From Lentisphaeria bacterium (GTDB taxonomy: Bacteria > Verrucomicrobiota > Lentisphaeria > Oligosphaerales > Oligosphaeraceae): 19,165 nt of DNA. A program made the translations under genes and the position numbers. Shown here piece after piece: positions 1 through 8,000 of this stretch. The notes under the pieces are model-generated. The model saw nothing but the letters and a program-made list of their open reading frames with translations. It made no database searches and was not told the DNA's origin. The stretch's first letter is position 1. Every line of letters begins with the position of its first letter. The stretch covers positions 1-19,165 of the forward strand of contig JAEEXV010000244.1 in assembly GCA_016287975.1 (NCBI GenBank), given 5' to 3'.

Positions 1-2
1 AT

Positions 3-776
3 TGCACTTTCCTGTTTTTCCGCTTCCCCCTGCAAAAGCTCTGGCAAAAGCTCGCCATGTGCTCCGCCATCGGACTATGCGCCATGGCCGGCATGTCCTC
101 CGGCTCCCGCGCCGCCTTCCTCGGCGGGCTTTTCGCCCTTTGCGTCTTCATTGCCATCCTCTTCTTCCGCAATACTGCCAAGACCCGACGCATCATCATC
201 GGACTCATCGTGCTCGCGGCGCTCAGTTATCCGCTTTGGCGGCAACACCTCGCCATCATCACCTATAAAAACCACGGCGAGATCACCGACCTGGATCTGA
301 GCAGCCGCCAGCACCATTGGGAAAATCTGCTGGAAATCTTCCAGGAAAACCCCTCTTTTGGCAAGGGCTTCTCCTACATCGAGGACGACCGGCAGTTCCG
401 GGAGTTCGCGTCCACCATGCGCGCAGGCCAGATCGAGACCGGAAACTCCTGGCTCACCGTTCTCGCCATGACGGGCGCCTTCGGCGGCATCTGCATCGCC
501 ATCATTCTGTTTCAAATCGCCGCCAGCCTGTTGCGGATTCTCCGGCAGGACCGCCTGAAAGGCGCCTACCTCATCAGCGTCTTCGCCTTCTTCCTGCTGC
601 ACATGTGCGCCGAAGGCTATATCTTTGCCGCCGGCGGGATGATGTTCTTCTCCTTCTGGCTTTTCACTGGAACCATTCACGCCGTCGACGCGTCCTTGCC
701 CCGCTTCTCCTTCCAACCTCTTCCCGACACCTGGCGCCAGGCTTCCTTGCCCACCTCCGTCTCCACCTCCCCCTGA
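3..776 (+). CDS. O-antigen ligase/polymerase family membrane protein (C-terminal part)
   Basis: The reading frame is open from the left edge, so the 5' end lies outside; 257 residues are visible. Hydrophobic segments alternate with a polar region. The motif SGSRAAFLGG followed by a long membrane segment, then a periplasmic-type loop (GKGFSYIEDD) and NSWLTVLAMTGAFGG, is the pattern of the Wzy_C/O-antigen ligase family. These proteins ligate or polymerise lipid-linked polysaccharide at the periplasmic face of the inner membrane. The gene ends 13 bp before the acyltransferase gene and leads the polysaccharide operon seen here. Ligase (WaaL-like) and polymerase (Wzy-like) roles cannot be separated from this fragment. 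Confidence 0.8.
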   Translation, partial: CTFLFFRFPLQKLWQKLAMCSAIGLCAMAGMSSGSRAAFLGGLFALCVFIAILFFRNTAKTRRIIIGLIVLAALSYPLWRQHLAIITYKNHGEITDLDLSSRQHHWENLLEIFQENPSFGKGFSYIEDDRQFREFASTMRAGQIETGNSWLTVLAMTGAFGGICIAIILFQIAASLLRILRQDRLKGAYLISVFAFFLLHMCAEGYIFAAGGMMFFSFWLFTGTIHAVDASLPRFSFQPLPDTWRQASLPTSVSTSP

Positions 777-789
777 TGGACGAAACGCC

Positions 790-1851
790 ATGCCCGCCCA
801 GGACCAGACCAATCTGCTTTCCCGCGAGGAATCCACCGCCATCAAGGGAAGCCTCATCCTTTTGATCATCCTCGGGCACAACATTGCCTTCGTCAATTTC
901 ACCGACCCGTGGATGGTGATGGTCTGGCTTTACACCTTCCATATCCACGCCTTCTTCCTGCTTCCCTGGCTTTATCTCCAGAAGCCCCTGTCCCTCCCCC
1001 GATTCCGCGACCTCTTCCTGCGCTTCTTCATCCCGTTTCTCCTGACTGGCCTTGCCGCGGCCCTGGCCAGGCACCGACTCGCTTTCTTTACCGACCGCAT
1101 CTGGATGCAGCTGCCCGCCGCATTCTTCCATGGCGGGGCCATGCATCTGCAACGTCTCCTCGGTCTCCAGTTCCTCTGGTTCCTTCCCGCAATCTTCTTC
1201 GCCAGTTGCATCCGGGAACTTTACGCCGCCGCCAAACCGCCGTTCCGTTTTTCGCTGCTAACCTTAGGTGCGTTGGCCGCCTTCCGCTGGGTGCTCCCAT
1301 TCCCCTCGCCCGACCACATCTTCGCCTATCTCTTCCCAGCCCTCGCCTATCTCTTCTGGGGACTGGTGCTGCGCGAATGCATCCGCCGCGGCTTCGGAAG
1401 CGCCCTTTTCTGCATTCTTGTCCTGTCTGCGGCAAGCGCGGCCTTTTTCCTCCACTACCGCCACTGCATTTTCCCATTCCGCACTGGTTATCCCCACACA
1501 CACCTTCACCGCACGGTTACCATTTTCATGCAGGCGGCATTCTTCCTGCTGCTCTTTCACCTCCGAAGCGTTTTGAGTCGGAGACGCTGGCTTCTTTTTC
1601 TGGGACGGCATAGTTTCCTCGTCTATCTGGCGCACCCTTGGTTTAGTTATCTCTCCTATGCCATCTGCCAGCGCCTGCATCTCCCCCTTGGCCTGACTTT
1701 CGTCCTGACCATGGCATGCACCATCGGCGGCGCCTCCGCCTGCGCCTGGATATTGAGCCGCCTCCCGCGCCTCCATTCCCTCCTGTTCCCGCGCACCTGG
1801 CCTGAATGGCGCCAGGCGCTACTCCCCGGCCACGCCGCGAAATTGCAATGA
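790..1851 (+). CDS. Acyltransferase 3 family membrane protein
   Basis: The 353-residue protein is almost entirely hydrophobic, with about ten predicted membrane segments. Near the N-terminus it has a charged lead (REESTAIKG), then LGHN (His30) and a second segment with FHIHAFFLLPW (His51, His53). This is the usual layout of acyltransferase-3 proteins that O-acetylate surface sugars (OatA/WecH/fucose O-acetylase-like). It probably transfers acetyl or another acyl group to a lipid-linked or periplasmic glycan. Its TGA overlaps the start of the next gene (ATGA at 1848-1851), indicating translational coupling. The acyl group and acceptor sugar are not predictable. Confidence 0.78.
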   Translation: MPAQDQTNLLSREESTAIKGSLILLIILGHNIAFVNFTDPWMVMVWLYTFHIHAFFLLPWLYLQKPLSLPRFRDLFLRFFIPFLLTGLAAALARHRLAFFTDRIWMQLPAAFFHGGAMHLQRLLGLQFLWFLPAIFFASCIRELYAAAKPPFRFSLLTLGALAAFRWVLPFPSPDHIFAYLFPALAYLFWGLVLRECIRRGFGSALFCILVLSAASAAFFLHYRHCIFPFRTGYPHTHLHRTVTIFMQAAFFLLLFHLRSVLSRRRWLLFLGRHSFLVYLAHPWFSYLSYAICQRLHLPLGLTFVLTMACTIGGASACAWILSRLPRLHSLLFPRTWPEWRQALLPGHAAKLQ

Positions 1852-3023
1852 ACATCCTCCATGTCGCAGCAGGATTGCAGGAAACCTGCGGAGTGTCGCG
1901 CTTCGTGGTGGAATGCGCCCGTGCCCAGCAACGGGCGGGACACCAGGTCGTCATCGTCACCTCCATGACCTGCGGCTACCCCGTCGACGACCTGGATGTA
2001 CGCATTTCCGACACCCCGCAGAAAATCGACATTTCCCCTGACATCGTCCATCTCCACAGTATCTGGAACCAATACGTGCATGCGATGGCCGCCTGGAGCC
2101 GAAGCCACGGCACCCCGTATCTGGTCTCCCCGCATGGGACGCTCACCCCTTGGGCATTGCGTTACAAATGGTGGAAAAAAATCCCCGCATTGCTTCTCTA
2201 CCAATACCACGACCTTGCCAAGGCACGTGCATTTCACGTCACCATGCCCGCCGAAGAAAAGGATCTGCGGCGACTTCGCCTGCATCAGCCTGTCACTGTC
2301 GCTCCGCTTGGAATCGAAATCCCCCCCGAGGAAAAACGCTCCCAAGGGGACAACACCCCCCGCGACCTCCTTTTCCTGGGGCGCCTCCATCCCGTCAAGA
2401 ATCTCGACGGCTTGCTGCATGCCTGGGCAAGGCTCCCAAGTAGCCGAAGATGTGGATGGCGCCTTATCTTCGCCGGCCCCGATGACGTCGGCTATCAACA
2501 GGAACTCGTTTCGCTGGCACGCCGCCTTGACCTCCCGGTCGCCGACCTCACGCCCATTCTACCATTCGGGAAGAAGCAGATTCATGGCGGCCAGGAAGTC
2601 CCCTTGGAATGGTATCAGAATCAACTGCGCAATCGGACGGAGCAAATCATCTTCACTGGCGCCGTCTACGGCGAGGCCAAGTCATGGCTCTATCGCCATG
2701 CGCGATTCTTCATCCTCCCATCCCATAGCGAAAACTTCGGCGATGTCATCCTGACTGCGCTCGCAAACGGAGTCCCCGCCATCGCCACCATCGGCACCCC
2801 ATGGCAATGCCTCCCGAAAGCACAGTGCGGCTGGTGGATCGAACCCACCCCCGAAGCCCTCGCCGACACACTCGCCCAGGCCATGACCATGCCCCCCGGA
2901 CAATATGCCGCATGGGGCGTAAACGCACGCGCCCTCGCCGCCCGCGACTTCTCCTGGCAGCGCACCGCCGACACCCTCCTGGAGGCCTACCGCAAAATCG
3001 TCCCTGCGGGGCGACCAGAATAA
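1848..3023 (+). CDS. GT4-type glycosyltransferase (group 1)
   Basis: The start at 1848 was chosen because MNILHVAAGLQETCGVSRF is a typical GT-B N-terminus and overlaps the upstream stop as ATGA; an in-frame start at 1806 would only add a non-conserved tail. The protein has 391 residues. The N-terminal domain has a glycine-containing turn and VSPHGTLTPWALR; the C-terminal nucleotide-sugar domain has LFLGRLHPVKNLDGLL and SHSENFGDVILTALANGVP. It should transfer a sugar from a nucleotide donor to the growing repeat unit at the cytoplasmic membrane face. The second glutamate of the EX7E motif is replaced by threonine (E295...T303). An insertion-like stretch around residues 235-265 is less typical. 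Confidence 0.85.
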   Translation: MNILHVAAGLQETCGVSRFVVECARAQQRAGHQVVIVTSMTCGYPVDDLDVRISDTPQKIDISPDIVHLHSIWNQYVHAMAAWSRSHGTPYLVSPHGTLTPWALRYKWWKKIPALLLYQYHDLAKARAFHVTMPAEEKDLRRLRLHQPVTVAPLGIEIPPEEKRSQGDNTPRDLLFLGRLHPVKNLDGLLHAWARLPSSRRCGWRLIFAGPDDVGYQQELVSLARRLDLPVADLTPILPFGKKQIHGGQEVPLEWYQNQLRNRTEQIIFTGAVYGEAKSWLYRHARFFILPSHSENFGDVILTALANGVPAIATIGTPWQCLPKAQCGWWIEPTPEALADTLAQAMTMPPGQYAAWGVNARALAARDFSWQRTADTLLEAYRKIVPAGRPE

Positions 3024-3036
3024 CTCGTCATATCAT

Positions 3037-3079
3037 TTGACTTATTGCAGTTTGCCATTATTTTATGCAATGTTGCCAT
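3037..3079 (+). promoter_or_regulatory. Candidate promoter and HipB operator region upstream of hipBA
   Basis: This AT-rich gap separates the glycosyltransferase from hipB. TTGACT at 3037-3042 resembles a -35 box, and TTTTAT at 3061-3066 lies 18 bp downstream as a weak -10. TTGCCAT occurs twice (3052-3058 and 3073-3079), offset by 21 bp or two helical turns. GCAATGTTGC at 3067-3076 has inverted GCAA/TTGC arms. HipB proteins normally autorepress through paired operators overlapping the promoter, so these are reasonable candidates. No binding is shown by sequence alone. Confidence 0.4.
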
Positions 3080-3105
3080 AACTTTCCGCGTTTCGCGTCC
3101 CTTCT

Positions 3106-3426
3106 ATGTCCAAAACCACCCCCATTTTATTCCCTAAGAGTGCCGCGTTGTTGAAGCGCCTGGGGGAGAATCTGCGCCTGGCGCGTCTGCGCCGCAATGT
3201 CACGGCGAAACTGGAGGCGGAGCGCGCGGGTATCAGCATTGCCACGCTGACGAAGATAGAGCATGGGTCGCCCTCGGTTTCAATGGGCAGTTACATCCAG
3301 GTGCTGGTCTCGCTGTCGCTGGGGCAGGACATCCTCAAGGTCGCGGCGGACGATGAACTGGGGCGCCAGCTCCAGGATCTGGGACTTCCCGTGCGCGCCC
3401 GTGCCAGCAAGCGGAGGCCAGGGTGA
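3106..3426 (+). CDS. hipB: HipB-like XRE-family antitoxin/transcriptional regulator
   Basis: This 106-residue protein has one helix-turn-helix domain: LGENLRLARLRRN, then an atypical VTAKLEAERAGISIATLTKIEHG, followed by conserved VSMGSYIQVL. The segment GRQLQDLGLPVRAR near the C-terminus is common in HipB partners of HipA kinases. It should bind and neutralise HipA and repress the hipBA promoter as a dimer. Its TGA overlaps the GTG start of the next gene (GTGA at 3423-3426), which couples antitoxin and toxin translation. Codon use is less C-rich than in the flanking polysaccharide genes, which fits a passenger module. Confidence 0.85.
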   Translation: MSKTTPILFPKSAALLKRLGENLRLARLRRNVTAKLEAERAGISIATLTKIEHGSPSVSMGSYIQVLVSLSLGQDILKVAADDELGRQLQDLGLPVRARASKRRPG

Positions 3427-4673
3427 GCGCAGGTAAAGACATCTGGGTCTATTGGGATCATCTTTCCCCGAATGGCGTTCCAGAACTCCTGGGCCGTTTG
3501 ACCGCGCAGAGCATCCGTGGCAAGGAGGTCTTTTCGTTTGCCTTTGACGAAGGATGGCTGAAGTCCCATCCGGGTCATTTCCTTGATCCCGACCTGCAGC
3601 CATACACCGGCCCGCAGTATTCCGCCAAAGCCGATTTCGGCCTGTTCATGGATGCCTCGCCAGACCGGTGGGGACGCAAATTGATGCTTCGGCGCGAGGC
3701 GCTTCGCGCCCGAAAGGCTGGGGAGAAGCCGCGCGCGCTGCAGGAATCAGACTTCCTTCTGGGGGTATATGACCTGACTCGCATGGGAGCGCTGCGTTTC
3801 CGCCTGACGCCGGACGGCGAGTTCCAGAACAATGACCTCGGAATGGCTGCCCCACCCTGGGCCAGGCTGCGCGAATTGGAAGAGGCCAGCCATCATCTGG
3901 ACAACGATCTCCCTGCCTCCGAGCATGAACGCTGGCTATCCATGCTGCTGGCGCCGGGTTCCTCGCTGGGCGGCGCCCGTCCCAAGGCCTGTGTCACCTC
4001 GCCTGACGGCCGCTTGTGGATGGCGAAGTTCCCCGCGAAACACGATCTGCATGACACCTCCGCCTGGGAAGCCGTGGCCATGCGCATGGCGCACGACATC
4101 GGCATCCAGGTCCCGGAAACCAAACTGGAGGTCTTTTCCCATCACGGCTCCACTTTCCTGGCCAGGCGCTTTGACCGCACCTCCACTGGGCAGCGAATCC
4201 ACTTTGCCTCCGCCATGACCCTGCTGGGCAAATCCGACGGCGCGGACGCAGACAGTGGATGCAGTTACCTGGATCTGGCGGAACTCATCGTCCAAATCAG
4301 CGCCCGACCAAACGAGGATCTACGGGATCTTTGGACGCGCATGGCCTTCTCCATCGCCATCTCCAACACAGATGACCATCTTCGCAACCACGGTTTTCTT
4401 TGGAACGGCAATGGCTGGAGCCTCTCCCCCGCCTACGACCTCAATCCCAACCCGGAAGGAAACGGCCTATCCCTCAACATCACGGCCGATGACAACACGC
4501 TCGACTTCAACCTGGCGTTGGAAACCGCACCGTTCTTCCGCCTCTCTCCACAGGATGCAAATGCCGTCCTCGCCAAAATCCGCGATGTCACCCGACAATG
4601 GCGCGGCTACGCAAAAGCCTGCGGCATCCCCCATGCCGATCAGGATCTGATGGCACCCGCATTCCGTTCATGA
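3423..4673 (+). CDS. hipA: HipA-like serine/threonine kinase toxin
   Basis: A GTG start at 3423 overlaps the hipB stop. The 416 residues match HipA in length (E. coli HipA is about 440). Visible family landmarks are the N-terminal ASPDRWGRKLM block, the glycine-rich SLGGARPKA (about residues 181-189), LWMAKFPA with Lys202 as the ATP-contacting lysine, LARRFDR, the catalytic loop SNTDDHLRNHGF (314-325, Asp317 the likely base) and SPAYDLNP (335-342) at the metal-binding position. All kinase elements appear intact. HipA kinases phosphorylate aminoacyl-tRNA synthetases (GltX in E. coli) and slow growth; this protein's target is unknown. The pair sits inside a polysaccharide locus without an obvious functional link. 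Confidence 0.88.
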   Translation: MSAGKDIWVYWDHLSPNGVPELLGRLTAQSIRGKEVFSFAFDEGWLKSHPGHFLDPDLQPYTGPQYSAKADFGLFMDASPDRWGRKLMLRREALRARKAGEKPRALQESDFLLGVYDLTRMGALRFRLTPDGEFQNNDLGMAAPPWARLRELEEASHHLDNDLPASEHERWLSMLLAPGSSLGGARPKACVTSPDGRLWMAKFPAKHDLHDTSAWEAVAMRMAHDIGIQVPETKLEVFSHHGSTFLARRFDRTSTGQRIHFASAMTLLGKSDGADADSGCSYLDLAELIVQISARPNEDLRDLWTRMAFSIAISNTDDHLRNHGFLWNGNGWSLSPAYDLNPNPEGNGLSLNITADDNTLDFNLALETAPFFRLSPQDANAVLAKIRDVTRQWRGYAKACGIPHADQDLMAPAFRS

Positions 4674-4724
4674 CTACGGTCGCACACGGCGACACTCCTT
4701 GCCATCTAGTCTATTTCTTCCCCC

Positions 4725-6035
4725 ATGAAACTCCTCCGCCGTCTCAAATGGCGCCTGTGGCTGCTGGTCTGCTGGTGCGTCAAGACCGCCCGCCTGCGCA
4801 ATGACGCATGGTACCGCGAGCACCGCTCCCGCGTGCATCACGCGCTTGAATATCTTGTCGGGCAAGACTTCGACTACGCCGCCTACGGGCGCAGCCTGCT
4901 CGAAAACGCCCGCCGCGCCAGCCCGGAGTTCGTGCCGCTGGCCACGGATGCCTGCCCGCCCGTGTCCAACGCCCCGAAGGTCATCGCCTTCTACCTCCCG
5001 CAATACCACTCCTTCCCCGAGAACGACGCCTGGCATGGCCGCGGCTTCACCGAATGGACCAACGTGACCAAAGCCATCCCGCAGTTCATCGGCCACCACC
5101 AGCCTCAACTGCCCATCGACGTCGGCTTCTACGACCTCTCCACCCCCAAGGTCATGTACCGCCAAGTGGAACTGGCGAGGCAATACGGCCTCTCGGGCTT
5201 CTGCTTCCACTACTACTGGTTCAGCGGCGGCAAGCGCCTCCTCGAAACGCCCGTATTCAACTGGCTCCGCCATCCCGACCTCGACTTCCCCTTCTGCCTC
5301 TGCTGGGCCAATGAAAACTGGTCCAAACGCTGGGACGGCGGCAACCGCGAGGTGCTGATGAAGCAGGAGAGCCGCGCCGAGGACGCACCCGACTTCTTCC
5401 GAGACATCCTCCCGTTCCTCCAGGACAAACGCTATATCCGCATCGACGGCAAGCCGCTGCTCGTCATCTACCGCCCCAACCTCTTCACCCGCGACAACTG
5501 GCTCGCCTTCGCCCGCACCCTCCGCGAAAAGGCCCGCGAAGCCAACCTCCCCGGCCTCTTCCTCGCCATGGTCGGCGTCGACTACTTCGACGAATCCCCC
5601 GCCACCTGGGACTTCGACGCCATGGTCGAGTTCCCCCCCATGCGCATCACCCATCTGCGCCAGTACGTCAAGGACGGCAACCCCATCCACCCCGATTTCA
5701 AGGGCTTCGTCTACACCATGCAGGAGGCTATCCAAAGCGGAAAGATCTTCGACCTCGAAGCCGACGTCCCCGTCTTCCGCGGCTGCTTCCCCGCCTGGGA
5801 CAACACCGCCCGCAAGGCCTACTCCAACGCCTCCGTCTATCTCCAGTCCCCCGAAACCTACCGCCAATGGCTCGCTGGCCTCATCGACTGGGAGAAGGCC
5901 CACAATCCGCCCGACAGGCAGTTTGTCTTCATCAACGCCTGGAACGAATGGGCCGAAGGCGCACACCTCGAACCCGACTCCCGCTACGGTTACGCGTTCC
6001 TTCAGGCGACTAGGGACGCCTTGACGCAGGGGTGA
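4725..6035 (+). CDS. WbsX-family polysaccharide biosynthesis protein (GH99-like fold)
   Basis: This 436-residue protein carries the WbsX signature: FYLPQYHSFPENDAWHG and GFTEWTNV (about residues 89-114), then GFCFHYYWFSGGKRLLE, CWANENWSKRWDG, and a C-terminal INAWNEWAEGAHLEPD. WbsX-like proteins (glyco_tran_WbsX) are found in O-antigen and capsule clusters and are related to the GH99 endo-mannosidase/mannanase fold. They are annotated either as transferases or as glycan-processing enzymes, and the precise reaction here is not known. The N-terminal 80 residues include a short hydrophobic stretch (LWLLVCWCV) that could associate with the membrane. The gene follows the hipBA module after 51 bp with no evident promoter. 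Confidence 0.87.
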   Translation: MKLLRRLKWRLWLLVCWCVKTARLRNDAWYREHRSRVHHALEYLVGQDFDYAAYGRSLLENARRASPEFVPLATDACPPVSNAPKVIAFYLPQYHSFPENDAWHGRGFTEWTNVTKAIPQFIGHHQPQLPIDVGFYDLSTPKVMYRQVELARQYGLSGFCFHYYWFSGGKRLLETPVFNWLRHPDLDFPFCLCWANENWSKRWDGGNREVLMKQESRAEDAPDFFRDILPFLQDKRYIRIDGKPLLVIYRPNLFTRDNWLAFARTLREKAREANLPGLFLAMVGVDYFDESPATWDFDAMVEFPPMRITHLRQYVKDGNPIHPDFKGFVYTMQEAIQSGKIFDLEADVPVFRGCFPAWDNTARKAYSNASVYLQSPETYRQWLAGLIDWEKAHNPPDRQFVFINAWNEWAEGAHLEPDSRYGYAFLQATRDALTQG

Positions 6036-6077
6036 ATCTTTCCTGCCTCCTGTAAAATCGACTTTCCCCCTCTTGTC

Positions 6078-7100
6078 ATGGGAAATCCGCTCGTTTCCAT
6101 TTGCATCATGTTCCATAATCAGAAGGATTATGTCGAACGAACCTTGGCAGGGGCTTTTTCACAAACCTACTCGCCATTGGAAATTGTCATCTCCGACGAT
6201 GGCTCAACCGATGGAACCAGCGAACTACTTGAACGGTTGCTTCGACAAAAATATGCGTCCAGAAATGACCTCCAAGTCATTCTGAACCGAAACGAAAAGG
6301 CTTTGGGAATGCTGGGAAACCGCGAAAAGGTCTATGGACTCGCGCATGGCGAATTGCTGGTCAATGCCGACGGCGATGACATCTCCTTTCCCCAGCGTGT
6401 CGAACTTCTAACGACCGCTTGGCTTGCCCAGCACAAAAAGCCTACCATGGTTACCAGCGAGGCTGTCATCGTAGATGAGTATGACCGTCCCCTGGGGCTC
6501 ACCTCCTTTCACGGCAAGCCCATCGGTGCAACTCTCGCCATCGCCGCCGCGGTCATCCCCTTTTTCCCGCCAGTTTGCCACGACGCCGCCTATCACGCCC
6601 ATGACGATCTCGTCTTCCATCTCCGCGCCTCTCTCCTCGGAAACACAATTGCAGTCGACCAGCCACTGATCTACTATCGATATGGTTCCGGCGAATCCTC
6701 TGGCGGGAAATACCGCAAGAAAATGGTACGGGGCTTCACGGGCCTAGTCTCCGGATTGAGGCAGATCCTGCTCGATCTCCAGGCCCGTCAAGACATTCTC
6801 CCATTGGAAAAAGTGTCTTCCATGACCCAGCGCGCCAAGCGGGAAATCGCATTCTGCGAGGCCATTCTGCCGCTGTGGTCCTCGCCGTCGTTCCTTGCGC
6901 GCCTGAAGTCCTGCCGACAGACCAAGTATTATCGACGGAGCACCAAACTGCTCCTTGTCTCATTGCTCCTTCTTTTGCCCCAGGGTCTTGGAGATTTCCT
7001 GTTTGGCATGGCCGAAAAACTCCACCGCTTCATCTGCCGCAGACGCGCCAGAAATCTGGACATGGCTCCACTGGATGCCATTCTTGCCAAACTCCAGTAA
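6078..7100 (+). CDS. GT2-family glycosyltransferase
   Basis: The N-terminal GT-A domain begins LVSICIMFHNQKDYV, followed by the donor-binding ISDDGSTDGT (residues 38-47) and the metal-binding NADGDD (Asp98, Asp100). This is typical of inverting GT2 enzymes of polysaccharide assembly. The 340-residue protein has a hydrophobic stretch near residues 290-310 (LLLVSLLLLLP) that may tether it to the inner membrane. The gene is noticeably less GC-rich than its neighbours (for example AAATATGCGTCC), hinting at a different origin within a mosaic locus. Donor and acceptor cannot be predicted. Confidence 0.85.
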   Translation: MGNPLVSICIMFHNQKDYVERTLAGAFSQTYSPLEIVISDDGSTDGTSELLERLLRQKYASRNDLQVILNRNEKALGMLGNREKVYGLAHGELLVNADGDDISFPQRVELLTTAWLAQHKKPTMVTSEAVIVDEYDRPLGLTSFHGKPIGATLAIAAAVIPFFPPVCHDAAYHAHDDLVFHLRASLLGNTIAVDQPLIYYRYGSGESSGGKYRKKMVRGFTGLVSGLRQILLDLQARQDILPLEKVSSMTQRAKREIAFCEAILPLWSSPSFLARLKSCRQTKYYRRSTKLLLVSLLLLLPQGLGDFLFGMAEKLHRFICRRRARNLDMAPLDAILAKLQ

Positions 7101-7142
7101 AAGCAGGCGAATGCCTTGCATTCCACCTTCCGCACTTCAATC

Positions 7143-7976
7143 ATGGATCCTATTTCCTCCCCACACCTTCCATACAACCTGGCACCAGTCTGGAAGGTTG
7201 TTCTCGACATCTACCGCGAATTCGCCGCCATCTGTCAACGGCATTCACTGCGTCACTACGCCGCCTTCGGCACCGCGCTCGGGGCAGTCCGCCACAAGGG
7301 CTTCATCCCCTGGGATGATGACTTCGATGTCATGATGCCGCGCCCCGACTATGAACGCCTCATTGAAATCGCCCCCAGCGAACTCCCCGCCCATTTGCAG
7401 TTCCTGTCCAAGAAAACCACTCCTGGCTACTACCATGTCTTCAACAAAATCAAAAGCAAGGACCGCCAACTGCTCCATGATGTCCAGCAGGCCTCCGGCT
7501 TGAAATTGTCGGAAGGACTCTACATCGACATCTTCCCCATCGACGGGGCGCCGTCCTCATGGCTGGGCGAAAAACTGTATTGGCTGAAGCGCTTGTGCCT
7601 GCGCTCCATGGGCGTATTCCTGCTGCTCGCCACCCGTCGGCAGTTCCACTGGAAATACCTGCCTCTCTATCCCCTGGGCGCACTCGTCAAACTCTTCCAC
7701 CCCGCCGTCAAAACCCCGAACGACGTCAACGACGCCATCGAACAATGGACTGCAAGCCATCCGTTCTCGGACGACGGCAAATCGGTCTATTGCCAAACAG
7801 ACAAGAAATTCTTCTATCCAGTTGGCGCGCTGGGAACGCCGCTTATGATGCCTTTCGACAACCTGAAAGTTCCCATGCCCGCGAAATACGACGCCATGCT
7901 GGCCTCCCTCTATGGTGACTACATGACCCCACCGCCCCCCAGCCAGCGCGTCCCCAAGCACCAGCGTCTCAATTGA
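7143..7976 (+). CDS. LicD-family phosphotransferase
   Basis: The chosen ATG at 7143 gives 277 residues; an in-frame TTG at 7116 is possible but adds only MHSTFRTSI. The hallmark AAFGTALGAVRHKGFIPWDDDFD (residues 40-62, written here as the family block) contains the WDDDFD metal-binding acidic cluster of LicD/fukutin-type nucleotidyltransferase-fold enzymes. The C-terminal YGDYMTPPP is also typical. LicD transfers phosphocholine, or related phospho-groups, from a CDP-activated donor onto glycans. The next gene encodes a nucleotidyltransferase that could make such a donor, so the two probably cooperate to decorate the polysaccharide. Ribitol-phosphate or glycerol-phosphate transfer are alternatives. 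Confidence 0.85.
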   Translation: MDPISSPHLPYNLAPVWKVVLDIYREFAAICQRHSLRHYAAFGTALGAVRHKGFIPWDDDFDVMMPRPDYERLIEIAPSELPAHLQFLSKKTTPGYYHVFNKIKSKDRQLLHDVQQASGLKLSEGLYIDIFPIDGAPSSWLGEKLYWLKRLCLRSMGVFLLLATRRQFHWKYLPLYPLGALVKLFHPAVKTPNDVNDAIEQWTASHPFSDDGKSVYCQTDKKFFYPVGALGTPLMMPFDNLKVPMPAKYDAMLASLYGDYMTPPPPSQRVPKHQRLN

Positions 7977-8000
7977 CCCCACCTCAAGCATGTTCTTTCC

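Noticed and set aside
4674..6116. Minus-strand frame of 480 codons opposite the WbsX-like gene
   Set aside because: It is a Gly/Glu/Val-rich mirror of a C-rich coding strand with no motif, while the + strand frame has clear family signatures.
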